Shown here piece after piece: positions 14,510 to 22,063 of a stretch of 38,758 nucleotides of DNA. Made by a program: the position numbers and the translations under genes. Source of the DNA: Gemmatimonadota bacterium (GTDB lineage: Bacteria; Gemmatimonadota; Gemmatimonadetes; Gemmatimonadales; GWC2-71-9). Every line of letters begins with the position of its first letter. Positions within the stretch are counted from its first letter, which is position 1. Location of the stretch: contig QHTY01000153.1 in assembly GCA_003220985.1 (NCBI GenBank), positions 5,439-44,196 of the forward strand, in the 5' to 3' direction. Under the pieces are notes generated by a model. The model was not told where the DNA came from, did not search any database, and saw nothing but the letters and a program-made list of their open reading frames with translations.

Positions 14510-14862
14510 TCGTCCGACTCCTTCAGCTCCTTTAGGACCCGGTCGATGTGCTGCGCGTGCTCCAGCCCGCGGTCCAGATGGAAATGCAGCTCGGGGCTGG
14601 TCCGCAGATGCAGCTCTTTCGAGAGCTGCGCCCGCAGAAACCGCGCGGCGCTCGCCAGCCCTTCGAGCGACTTCGCCTTCTCTTCTTCCGTCCCCATGAC
14701 GCTGACGCGCACCTTCGCGTGCGACAAATCGGCCGAGACGTCGACGCCGATCACGGTGACGAAGCCGATCCGCGGATCGCGTACATCGCCGGTGAGAAAC
14801 GCTCCGACCGCCTGCCGGATCAGCTCACTCACGCGCTCGGGCCGATGACTGTGTCGTCTCAT
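14506..14862 (-). CDS. rbfA: 30S ribosome-binding factor RbfA
   Basis: A 118-residue KH-like protein needed for late maturation of 16S rRNA in the 30S subunit. It has RPERVSELIRQAVGAFL, DPRIGFVTVIGVDVSADLSHAKVRVSVMG and LHLRTSPELHFHLDRGLEHAQHID, all standard. The open frame continues upstream, but the ATG at 14860-14862 is right because it starts MRRHSHRPERV one base after the ylxP stop. Its stop overlaps the truB CTG start. The end of the gene supplies the AAGGAG ribosome site for truB. Confidence 0.96.
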   Translation of the reverse strand: MRRHSHRPERVSELIRQAVGAFLTGDVRDPRIGFVTVIGVDVSADLSHAKVRVSVMGTEEEKAKSLEGLASAARFLRAQLSKELHLRTSPELHFHLDRGLEHAQHIDRVLKELKESDD

Positions 14863-14863
14863 A

Positions 14864-15145
14864 TCACAGATAGCTCGTGCTGGTATCGACGATGCGCGCG
14901 CCGTCCGCGCCCGCCACCAGCTCATCCGCCTCGCGGAGCACGCTCTCAGCATGCCGGCGGTCGGTGCTCACCACGGCCGCCGTGAGCTCGGCGCGCTGCC
15001 AGAGATCGTGGTGCGCCGTCTCGGCGACCGAGATGTTGAACCGGTGATGCATCCGATCCTTCAGGCTCTTCACGATCGCGCGCTTGTCCTTCAGCGACTG
15101 GCACGCGGGCAGATGCAGCTCCCACACCATCACACCCACGATCAC
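14864..15145 (-). CDS. ylxP: DUF503 (YlxP-like) family protein
   Basis: A 93-residue small protein of the DUF503 family: MIVGVMVWELHLPACQSLKDKR, then VKSLKDRMHHRFNISVAE. The family usually lies between infB and rbfA in nusA-infB operons, as here, and has been linked to ribosome maturation; its exact role is not firmly known. It starts at GTG 15145, overlapping the infB stop as GTGA, and ends one base before rbfA. Soluble and cytoplasmic. Confidence 0.92.
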   Translation of the reverse strand: MIVGVMVWELHLPACQSLKDKRAIVKSLKDRMHHRFNISVAETAHHDLWQRAELTAAVVSTDRRHAESVLREADELVAGADGARIVDTSTSYL

Positions 15146-17787
15146 GACTCGGTGGCGCTAAGCGAGCGCGCGACCTCCTCGATGCGATACGACTCGATCA
15201 GGTCGCCGACTTTCACGTCGTTGAAGTTCTCGATGCCGATACCGCACTCGAAGCCCTCGCGCACTTCGCGGACGTCGTCCTTGAAGCGCTTGAGCGACGC
15301 CAGCGTGCCGTCGTACACCTCGACGCCGTTGCGGATCACGCGAACCCGTCCCGTGCGTGGAATGACGCCGCTGCGCACGAAGCAGCCGGCGATCGTCCCA
15401 ACCTTGGCGATCTTGAAGATCTGGCGCACCTCGGCCTCGCCGAGCACGACTTCCTTCTTTTCAGGGGCGAGCAGGCCTTCCATCGCCAGCTTCACCTCTT
15501 CCACCGCCTCGTAGATGATGCGGTAGGTGCGGATCTCGACCCGCTCGCGATCCGCGGCCGCGCGCGCGTTCGAATCGGGACGCACGTGGAAGCCGACGAT
15601 GATCGCCCCCGACGCGCGCGCGAGCAGCACGTCCGATTCGGTGATGGCGCCGACGCCGCGGTGCACGACTTCGACTTTGACCTCGGACGTCGAGAGCTGC
15701 GCGAGGGCGTCCGCCAACGCTTCAGCGGGACCACCCTGGTCGGCTTTGATGATGATGCGCAGCGTGGCGACACCGCCCGCGGCGGCTTCGGCCATGAAGT
15801 CTTCCAGGGTCTTCACCCGGCCGGAGCGCCGGTGCTGCGCCTCGCGCTCGAGGCGCTGGCGCTTCTGCGCGATCTCGCGCGCCGCGGCGGCGTCGTCCAT
15901 GGCCAGGAAGGAGTCGCCCGCTTCGGGCACACCTTCGAAGCCGAGAATCTGGACCGGGGTCGAGGGTCCGGCTTCCTGCTCGGTGCCGCCGCGCTCGTCG
16001 TACATCGCGCGAACGCGGCCCGAGTACTGACCGCAAATGAAGTCATCGCCGATGTGCAGCGTGCCGCTTTGCACGAGGATCGTGGCGAGCGCCCCCTTGC
16101 CAGGATCGAGCGATGCCTCGAGCACGGTGCCCTGGGCCTTGCGATCGGGGTTGGCCTTGAGGTCGAGCAGCTCGGCCTGCAACAGAATCTGCTCGAGCAG
16201 GTCGTCGACGGCCGTGCCCTTCTTCGCGGAGATCGGCGTGGCGAGCGTGGTGCCGCCGAACTCCTCGAGCACGACACCGTGTGCCAGGAGATCCTGCTTC
16301 ACCTTCTGCACATTGGCGGTGGGCAGATCGATCTTGTTGATCGCGACTACGAGGGGCACGCCGGCGTTCTTGGCGTGCGAAATCGCCTCGATCGTTTGCG
16401 GCATGATCGCGTCATCCGCGGCGACGACCAGCACGACGATGTCCGTGACCTGCGCGCCGCGCGCACGCATCGCGGTGAAGGCCTCGTGGCCCGGCGTATC
16501 GAGGAACGTGATCTTCCGGCCGTCCTTGAGCGTGACCTGGTACGCGCCGATGTGTTGCGTGATCCCACCCGCCTCGCCGGCCACGACGTTCGTTTTGCGC
16601 ACGTAGTCGAGCAGCGACGTCTTGCCGTGGTCGACGTGACCCATGATGGTCACAATGGGGGGCCGCGGCTTGAGCGTCTCGGCCGCATCTGTGGTCTGTT
16701 CCGTCTGGGTGGTCGCGTACTCCTCTTCGCGCACCGCCTGGAAGCCGAACGCCGACGCGATCAGCTCGATCATGTCGAAGTCGAGCCGCTGGTTGATCGT
16801 GACCATCTGACCCAGCTCTTTGAAGGCGAAGGTCACGATCTGGGTCGGCGGGACTTTCAGCGTGTTGGCCAGCTCGGAAACGGTGATGAAGCGCTCGCGC
16901 TCCTCGCGGCGGCGCTCCTCCTGCACCTCGCGGAACGTCGGCCCCTCTTCGCGGCGATGGACGCCCTTCTTGCCGACGGGTGCCTTGAGCGTGGCAAGGG
17001 TGCGCGAAATGTTTTGGGCGACTGCTTCCTGGTCGACCTGCGATTTCTTCCCTTTCTTGCGCTTCTTGCCCTTCTCACGCCGGCGCTCATCGAGCGGCGG
17101 GGCGCCGGGCGCGGCCGACGCAACCGGCCGCGGCGGCACGGACGTGCCGGGACCAGACGGCGCGCCGCGCGCAACCGGCCGGGGACGCACCGGCGTCGGG
17201 ATAAACGGCTTCGAGGGCGGCGCTGAGGCCGGCGGCGAAAACGGCGACGGCGAGGGGGCGGCGGAGGGCGACGGAGGTGCCGGAGTCGCGAAGGTCAGGG
17301 TCGCCGCCGGCGCGAGGGGCTCCGCCGGCTCCGCGGGCGCGAGGTCCTTGAAGAGGGCCGCCGCGCGCTCCTCGAGCGAGGGGGCGGCCTTCTCCTCTTC
17401 CTGCTCGCGTACTGCGGTTTCCAGCGCGAGCCGTGCGCGCTCGGCTTCAGCCGCTTCGGCCGCCGCCGTCTCTGCCGCCGCGGCATCGGCCGCGGCCACT
17501 TCGGCCGCGGTGCGACGGCGACGCTTGGGGCGGGCCTCGGTGGTTGCGACCGGCTCCGGTGCAACCTCCACGGCCTTCGTGGCCCGACGCCGTTTGGGAG
17601 GCGCCGAGGGCTGCTTCTGCTTGCGCTTGTCACGCTCCCAACGCGCGCGCATCAACGACACCTGCTCGTCCTTGAGCGGCGTCAGATGACTGCGCACGAA
17701 GACGTCCATCTCTTTGAGCATGCCCATCAGCTGCTCGCTGGAGATTCCGAATTCCGCTGCTAGATCATGGATGCGCGTTGTTGCCAC
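15142..17787 (-). CDS. infB: Translation initiation factor IF-2
   Basis: An 881-residue GTPase that brings fMet-tRNA to the 30S subunit and promotes subunit joining. The N-terminal IF2-N domain (MATTRIHDLAAEFGIS, about residues 1-55) is followed by a long Ala/Pro/Lys-rich linker to about residue 290, then a second IF2-N-type segment (FITVSELANTLKVP). The G domain begins near residue 380 with GHVDHGKTSLL, then DTPGHEAF and NKIDLP. Domains II, III and the tRNA-binding C-terminal domain (NDVKVGDLIESY) follow. The GTG start directly follows the ylxQ stop codon with no gap. Confidence 0.97.
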   Translation of the reverse strand: MATTRIHDLAAEFGISSEQLMGMLKEMDVFVRSHLTPLKDEQVSLMRARWERDKRKQKQPSAPPKRRRATKAVEVAPEPVATTEARPKRRRRTAAEVAAADAAAAETAAAEAAEAERARLALETAVREQEEEKAAPSLEERAAALFKDLAPAEPAEPLAPAATLTFATPAPPSPSAAPSPSPFSPPASAPPSKPFIPTPVRPRPVARGAPSGPGTSVPPRPVASAAPGAPPLDERRREKGKKRKKGKKSQVDQEAVAQNISRTLATLKAPVGKKGVHRREEGPTFREVQEERRREERERFITVSELANTLKVPPTQIVTFAFKELGQMVTINQRLDFDMIELIASAFGFQAVREEEYATTQTEQTTDAAETLKPRPPIVTIMGHVDHGKTSLLDYVRKTNVVAGEAGGITQHIGAYQVTLKDGRKITFLDTPGHEAFTAMRARGAQVTDIVVLVVAADDAIMPQTIEAISHAKNAGVPLVVAINKIDLPTANVQKVKQDLLAHGVVLEEFGGTTLATPISAKKGTAVDDLLEQILLQAELLDLKANPDRKAQGTVLEASLDPGKGALATILVQSGTLHIGDDFICGQYSGRVRAMYDERGGTEQEAGPSTPVQILGFEGVPEAGDSFLAMDDAAAAREIAQKRQRLEREAQHRRSGRVKTLEDFMAEAAAGGVATLRIIIKADQGGPAEALADALAQLSTSEVKVEVVHRGVGAITESDVLLARASGAIIVGFHVRPDSNARAAADRERVEIRTYRIIYEAVEEVKLAMEGLLAPEKKEVVLGEAEVRQIFKIAKVGTIAGCFVRSGVIPRTGRVRVIRNGVEVYDGTLASLKRFKDDVREVREGFECGIGIENFNDVKVGDLIESYRIEEVARSLSATES

Positions 17788-18090
17788 TTACTCCTCGCTA
17801 TCGGCTATCAGGCCGCGTGCCAGTGCCGGGTCGGAAATTCCGACCGCCTGTACTGGAGGCTTGCCGAGTCCCGTACCCAGCTCCGCCGCGGTCGGACCGC
17901 GAATCGTCGGAACTTTTCGCGCCTCCGCGAGCCGCGTCACTTTCTCCATCGTGCGCCGGCTGGCGTCCGCCGCCAGCACCACGCACGCCACTGTCCCACG
18001 CTGCAATCCTGCCCGAACTCCTGCGACGCCGACCACAACGTTGCCCGCCCGCACGCCCAGACCGAGCAAACGGGTGATGCGCGTACTCAC
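17788..18090 (-). CDS. ylxQ: L7Ae-type RNA-binding protein (YlxQ-like)
   Basis: A 100-residue protein of the ribosomal L7Ae/L30e/YlxQ family, which binds kink-turn RNA. Signatures are GLGVRAGNVVVG near the start, ACVVLAADAS in the core strand, and ELGTGLGKPPVQAVGISDPALARGL. It lies between nusA and infB as in Bacillus-type operons, but the usual YlxR gene is not seen between nusA and it. The GTG at 18090 overlaps a TGA that would be the end of nusA if a single-base frameshift in nusA were corrected. The stop directly abuts infB. Confidence 0.88.
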   Translation of the reverse strand: MSTRITRLLGLGVRAGNVVVGVAGVRAGLQRGTVACVVLAADASRRTMEKVTRLAEARKVPTIRGPTAAELGTGLGKPPVQAVGISDPALARGLIADSEE

Positions 18091-18190
18091 GCCGCGGTCG
18101 GCGCTCCGGCGCCGGGACTCGCCGGCCCCGGCTCTTCCTCTTCGCCACCGTCCTCGGTCATCTCATTGAGGAAGGCCATCATCTTGTCGG
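18087..18190 (-). other. nusA: Out-of-frame natural C-terminal tail of NusA
   Basis: This stretch, read one frame away from nusA, encodes an acidic tail starting DKMMAFLNEMTEDGG and ending APTAA with TGA at 18087-18089. The tail looks like a normal NusA end (compare the LMAFL..LTEEG type). It restores the operon-style four-base overlap with the next gene. That supports a recent or artefactual single-base loss. Confidence 0.7.
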
Positions 18191-19429
18191 CGTGCCGGCG
18201 AGCTTATCCACGTCCTCACGCTCGAGATCGAGGATGTCTTGCAGCGTCTTGTGCCCCGCCTGGGCCAGTACGTCGACGAGCTCCACCGGCAGCCCCTTGA
18301 GCTCGCGCAGCGCCACGTTGGTGGTGGCCTCTTCGGCCGCGCGCGGCAGCGGCGCGAACAGCGGTCCTTCGCCGCCCCGCTCCAGCCACTCGCGGCTCGA
18401 ATACAGGTCGATCTTCCAGCCGGTGAGCTCGGAGGCGAGGCGCACGTTCTGCCCGTTCCGCCCGATCGCGAGCGACAGCTGGTCCTCGTCCACGATCGCC
18501 TGGATCGTCTTGGACTCGGGATCGGAGAAGACGCGGGCCACGCGCGCCGGCGCGAGCGCCAGTTTCGCGAAGCGCTCGGGGTCGGACGACCACGGCACGA
18601 TGTCGATGCGCTCGCCGTTCAGCTCGTTCACCACGGCCTGTACGCGCGACCCCTTGAGGCCCACGCACGCGCCCACCGGATCGATGCCGTCGTCGCGCGA
18701 CCAGACCGCGATCTTCGTGCGACTGCCCGCCTCGCGCGCGGTGGCGCGGATCTCCACGATCTGCTGCTGGATCTCCGGCACCTCGAGCTTGAACAGCGCC
18801 TTGACGAACAACGGATCGGCGCGCGACAGAATCAGCCGCGGGCCCTTGGGCGTTTCCTCGATCCGCTTCAAGACCGCCCGAATCGTGTCACCCTGATGGA
18901 AGTGCTCGCGATGGTTCTGGTCGCGGTAGGGAATGATCGCTTCGGCTTCGCGAAACTTGTTCAACATCACCACGATCTTACCGCGCTCGATCTGCTGGAC
19001 CTCGCCCGACAGCAGCTCGCCAACCTTGCCCGAGAATTCCTCGCGGATGCGGCTGCGCTCGCCTTCGCGGACCCGTTGAATGATCCGCTGCTTGGCCGCT
19101 TGCACCGCCGTCCGGCCGAACTGCTCGAACGGCACTTCCTCTTCGAGGACGTCCCCCGGCTCGAATTCGGGATCCTCGTAGCGCGCTTCCTCGAGCGAGA
19201 TCTGCGTGCCTGGATCTTCCACGGCCTCGACCACGGTCTTGAGCACGACGATGCGGATCGAGCCCTTCATCTCGTCGATGCCGATCTCGGCTCGGACATT
19301 CGGACCGTACCGTTTGACGAGCGCGGCATGCAGGCCGTCCTTCAGCAGGTCGATCAGCTCGCTGCGCTCGAGCTGCTTCGTACTGGTCAGTTCTCGGATC
19401 GCCGAGACTACGTCGGTTGTATTCGCCAT
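18179..19429 (-). CDS. nusA: Transcription termination/antitermination factor NusA, C-terminus apparently frameshifted
   Basis: A 416-residue RNA polymerase-binding factor controlling pausing, termination and antitermination. In order: the N-terminal polymerase-binding domain, the S1 domain (LLSGEVQQIERGKIVVML), the KH1/KH2 region with VGLKGSRVQAVVNELNGERIDIV and LAIGRNGQNVRLASELTGWKIDL, and a C-terminal helix-hairpin-helix segment (LQDILDLEREDVDKLAG). The frame then stops as TPTR, but shifting one base gives DKMMAFLNEMTEDGGEEEE and an Ala/Pro tail ending at 18087 in a GTGA overlap with ylxQ. A one-base deletion around 18187-18196, real or a sequencing error, is therefore likely. The start has GAGG seven bases upstream. 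Confidence 0.92.
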   Translation of the reverse strand: MANTTDVVSAIRELTSTKQLERSELIDLLKDGLHAALVKRYGPNVRAEIGIDEMKGSIRIVVLKTVVEAVEDPGTQISLEEARYEDPEFEPGDVLEEEVPFEQFGRTAVQAAKQRIIQRVREGERSRIREEFSGKVGELLSGEVQQIERGKIVVMLNKFREAEAIIPYRDQNHREHFHQGDTIRAVLKRIEETPKGPRLILSRADPLFVKALFKLEVPEIQQQIVEIRATAREAGSRTKIAVWSRDDGIDPVGACVGLKGSRVQAVVNELNGERIDIVPWSSDPERFAKLALAPARVARVFSDPESKTIQAIVDEDQLSLAIGRNGQNVRLASELTGWKIDLYSSREWLERGGEGPLFAPLPRAAEEATTNVALRELKGLPVELVDVLAQAGHKTLQDILDLEREDVDKLAGTPTR

Positions 19430-19437
19430 TCAGTTCC

Positions 19438-19896
19438 TCAGTCTTCAGTCATCGGGGCCAGCCGGGCATCCTTTAGCTCCGCGAGCCGGTACTCCTGCGC
19501 GCTCTTCCCTTCGGGCTCCAGCACGACGGTGTCGGTCGTGGGGACCGCAACGATCCGCGCCCGCACCCGGCCCACGCCCGCCAGTTTCACGCTCACATCG
19601 CGGCCCACGAACTGCACCCAATGCCGGTGCCAGCGCACGGGCCGCTCGATCCCCGGGCTCGACACCTCCAAGACATAGCGATTGCCCAGGGGGCCCCCAC
19701 CATCCGCATCGAGCCACTGCTCGAGGGCTCGGCTGACCCGACTGCAATCGTCGACCGTGACGTTCCGTGGCGGACAGTCAATGCGGACTTGGACGAGCGG
19801 TCGGTTCGGCGTGCCGCCGATGCGCAGGTCGGCCAGGTCGAACCCCAACGCTTCCAGCCGGGTTCGGAAGGCCTCGACAAGACTCTCAGTGAGCAT
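19438..19896 (-). CDS. rimP: Ribosome maturation factor RimP
   Basis: A 152-residue protein needed for 30S subunit maturation. It shows LEALGFDLADLRIGG in the first alpha/beta domain, VTVDDCSRVSRALEQWLD, the hallmark YVLEVSSPGIERPV, and the SH3-like C-terminal domain with FVGRDVSVKLAG. The open frame extends far upstream, but the ATG at 19894-19896 gives the family start MLTESLVEAFRTRLEALG. No ribosome site is present: a run of eight T and a hairpin lie directly before the start. An in-frame ATG at 19929 on the other side of the hairpin is a less likely alternative. nusA follows after eight bases. Confidence 0.94.
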   Translation of the reverse strand: MLTESLVEAFRTRLEALGFDLADLRIGGTPNRPLVQVRIDCPPRNVTVDDCSRVSRALEQWLDADGGGPLGNRYVLEVSSPGIERPVRWHRHWVQFVGRDVSVKLAGVGRVRARIVAVPTTDTVVLEPEGKSAQEYRLAELKDARLAPMTED

Positions 19897-19897
19897 G

Positions 19898-19927
19898 AAA
19901 AAAAAGCGCGGGCCGAACTTCGCCCGC
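19898..19927 (-). terminator. Intrinsic terminator or attenuator directly before rimP
   Basis: On the minus strand GCGGGC (19927-19922) pairs with GCCCGC (19913-19908) around an eight-base loop, followed by GC and eight T (19905-19898). The rimP ATG begins one base after the T-run. It lies 37 bases after the pgeF stop, so it could end the murA-pgeF transcript. Any message entering rimP-nusA from upstream must pass it, which is the layout of an attenuator. Confidence 0.75.
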
Positions 19928-19963
19928 ATCACGGTGGGGAATGTAGCCGGGGGACCCTCGATG

Positions 19964-20662
19964 TCAACCGAGCGGCTGGCCGAGGTACGCGACCATGCGG
20001 CCGTCGCGGCCCTTCGACGCCCGATGCGAGAAGAACCGATCGCGCCCCTCGGCGCTGCACCAGGGGGATGTCGTGATTTCCTCGATGCCGAGGTCCCGCG
20101 CGCGGCGCGAGAGGACGGCGCGGAGGTCGAGCTGGACGGTGCCGGTGAGTCCAAAGCGCACTGCGACCTCAGAGCCAACTTCATAACAGCCACCGCAAAT
20201 GCCTACGCCACAATGCATTACGATGTCGCTCGCCTTGGCAACGCCGCGCCACTTCAGCAGCTCGACGCACTGCTCCAGAATGCCGTCCGCGGTGCCCCGC
20301 CAGCCAGCGTGCACCAACGCGATCGCGCCCTTCTTGGGGACGGCCAAATACACCGGAATGCAGTCGGCGACCGTGACCGTCAGCAGCACGCCCGGCTCGT
20401 TGGTCGCGTGACCGTCGAGCCCGTCGAGGATCAGCCAACCGTCCGGCCGGGACTCGTACCAGCGCACGTCCGTGCCGTGCACTTGATGCGCCAAGACGAT
20501 CGACGGAAATCGTGTGCCGAAGCTCGCGCGGAACGCGCGCCAGCGGCCGATCACCTGCCCCACCGGCTCGTCGCTCCAGAGGCCGAGACTCAGCGGGCGT
20601 GTCGTGATGCCGGCGACCAATCCGTAGCGTTGGGCCCACTCTGCCAGCTCCAGGCGTGGCAC
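19964..20662 (-). CDS. pgeF: Polyphenol oxidase/laccase-domain protein (YfiH/PgeF family)
   Basis: A protein of the multicopper-oxidase-unrelated YfiH family, now known as purine nucleoside phosphorylase/adenosine deaminase-type enzymes; PgeF acts in peptidoglycan editing in E. coli. Motifs are AHQVHGTDV, TVADCIPVYL, HAGWRGT, GICGGCYEVG and FFSHRAS with GR. These carry the zinc-binding His and Cys residues. I prefer the GTG at 20662 (232 residues, start MPRLELAEWAQRYGLVAG), because the longer TTG start at 20743 would translate a 28-base intergenic-type palindrome and overlap murA by 17 bases. The longer form cannot be excluded. Confidence 0.88.
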   Translation of the reverse strand: MPRLELAEWAQRYGLVAGITTRPLSLGLWSDEPVGQVIGRWRAFRASFGTRFPSIVLAHQVHGTDVRWYESRPDGWLILDGLDGHATNEPGVLLTVTVADCIPVYLAVPKKGAIALVHAGWRGTADGILEQCVELLKWRGVAKASDIVMHCGVGICGGCYEVGSEVAVRFGLTGTVQLDLRAVLSRRARDLGIEEITTSPWCSAEGRDRFFSHRASKGRDGRMVAYLGQPLG

Positions 20663-20697
20663 GGCGGGATCGCCGGCGGGGGTTTCCGCGAGCGATC

Positions 20698-20725
20698 GTA
20701 GGGGCGCAGCATGCTGCGCCCCTAC
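20698..20725. repeat. Perfect 28-base palindrome between murA and pgeF
   Basis: A perfect inverted repeat centred on GCAGCATGCTGC with flanking GGGGC/GCCCC and GTA/TAC ends. It begins two bases after the murA stop codon. There is no T-tract, so as RNA it would be a very stable hairpin protecting the murA 3' end or limiting expression downstream. The form resembles dispersed REP-type elements. Confidence 0.7.
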
Positions 20726-20726
20726 C

Positions 20727-22010
20727 TCATGTTCGGCGTTCAATCTGCGCTCCGAGTGCCCGCAACCGGTCGTCGATGTGCTCGTAGCCGCGTTCGATCT
20801 GTCCGATGTTCTGGATCACCGAGTCCCCCTGTGCAGCGAGCGCCGCGAGCAGCATCGCCATCCCGGCGCGGATGTCGGGACTCTCGACGGCTTGCCCGCG
20901 CAGGGCGGACGGCCCGGCAATCACCGCGCGGTGCGGATCGCACAGCACAATGCGAGCGCCCATGCCGATCAATTTGTCGACAAAGAACAGGCGCGATTCG
21001 AACAACTTCTCGAACACGAGCAGCAATCCCTCACATTGGGTCGCGACGACGATCGCGATGGACATGAGATCGGCCGGGAACGCGGGCCACGGTCCATCTT
21101 CGAGCTTGGGGACGTGCCCACCCAGGTCCGGTCGAATGCGCCGCTCCTGATCGGCATCGACGATCAGTTTGGCCCCTTCGAGTCGTGGCCGCACGCCGAG
21201 CCGCTCGAAGGCGAGCAGCGTCGAGCGCAGATCATCCCCGCGGACGCCGTCGATGGTAATCGCGCCACCCGTGACGGCGGCGAGGCCGATGAATGAGCCG
21301 ATCTCGATGTGATCGGGACCAACCGTGTGCGGAGCCCCGCCCGCTTTGAGGGGGCGGCCACCGTCGATCGTGAGGGTGTTGCTTCCGATGCCGTCAATGG
21401 CGGCGCCGAGCGAGACGAGAAAGCGCGCCAGGTCCTGGACGTGGGGCTCCGACGCGGCGTTCCGCAGCACCGTAGTGCCCGGCGCCCGCACCGCCGCCAT
21501 CAACGCGTTCTCGGTCCCGGTGACGCTCGGCTCATCGAGAAAAATATCCGCCGCCTTGAGCTTGCCCTCGAGTGTGTACACGTCGCCGACGGTGACATCG
21601 GCCCCGAGCCGCTCCAACGCGAGAAAGTGCGTATCCACGCGACGGCGTCCGATCACGTCGCCACCCGGGGGCGGCAACGTGACGCGCCCGAAGCGCGCGA
21701 GCATCGGGCCGGCGAGCAGGATCGAGGCGCGGATCTCCTTGCATAGCGCCGGATCGAGCGGCTTTGCCTCGGTGTGCGTGGGATCCACTTCGACCGTGTT
21801 CGTGCCCGACCACTGCACCTTCGCCCCCACATGCTGGAGCAAGGCGAGCAACGTTTCCACGTCGCGAATGCGCGGCACGTTGTCGATGCGACAGGGGCCG
21901 TCGGCGAGAAGTGTCGCTGCGAGAATCGGAAGGGCCGCGTTCTTGTTGCCGGCGGGGCGAATCGTGCCGGAGAGCGGGCGCCCCCCCGTGACACGGAACG
22001 ACGGTGGCAT
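20727..22010 (-). CDS. murA: UDP-N-acetylglucosamine 1-carboxyvinyltransferase with Asp at the fosfomycin-site Cys
   Basis: A 427-residue enzyme catalysing the first committed step of peptidoglycan synthesis, the transfer of enolpyruvate from PEP to UDP-GlcNAc. It has GTIRPAGNKNAALPILAATLLADGP near the start (catalytic Lys), RASILLAGPMLARFG and later GGHVPKLEDGPWPAFPADL. At the active-site loop the usual PGGC-x-IG reads PGGDVIG: the codon at 21657-21659 is GAC, so residue 118 is Asp. In other bacteria this Cys-to-Asp form is active and fosfomycin-insensitive. The ATG at 22010 is preferred; a TTG four codons upstream is possible. Confidence 0.96.
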   Translation of the reverse strand: MPPSFRVTGGRPLSGTIRPAGNKNAALPILAATLLADGPCRIDNVPRIRDVETLLALLQHVGAKVQWSGTNTVEVDPTHTEAKPLDPALCKEIRASILLAGPMLARFGRVTLPPPGGDVIGRRRVDTHFLALERLGADVTVGDVYTLEGKLKAADIFLDEPSVTGTENALMAAVRAPGTTVLRNAASEPHVQDLARFLVSLGAAIDGIGSNTLTIDGGRPLKAGGAPHTVGPDHIEIGSFIGLAAVTGGAITIDGVRGDDLRSTLLAFERLGVRPRLEGAKLIVDADQERRIRPDLGGHVPKLEDGPWPAFPADLMSIAIVVATQCEGLLLVFEKLFESRLFFVDKLIGMGARIVLCDPHRAVIAGPSALRGQAVESPDIRAGMAMLLAALAAQGDSVIQNIGQIERGYEHIDDRLRALGAQIERRT

Positions 22011-22051
22011 AAGTCCGCCCAAGCTACGGGGACGCTTGCGCCGGCGTCAAG

Positions 22052-22063
22052 CGTTCGCGAACG
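22052..22063. promoter_or_regulatory. Palindrome CGTTCGCGAACG in the murA/antiporter-like intergenic region
   Basis: A perfect 12-base palindrome ending immediately before the TTG at 22064 and nine bases before the GTG at 22073 of the plus-strand gene. It lies in a 53-base gap between divergent genes, so it is placed like an operator. No regulator can be named. Confidence 0.35.

Noticed and set aside
15586..17226. 546-codon open frame on the plus strand
   Set aside because: It is antisense to infB, whose protein motifs are unequivocal. Long antisense frames are expected in GC-rich genes, and its translation has no recognisable domain.
17798..18148. A 116-codon minus-strand frame as YlxR
   Set aside because: It lacks the YlxR cysteine and K-x2-L-x-R motifs and overlaps ylxQ in another frame; it is a shadow frame.
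18179..18181. The nusA TGA as a selenocysteine codon, because tRNA-Sec is present
   Set aside because: Reading through gives only a few non-conserved codons before another stop, while a one-base shift gives a proper NusA tail. No SECIS-like hairpin was seen after it.
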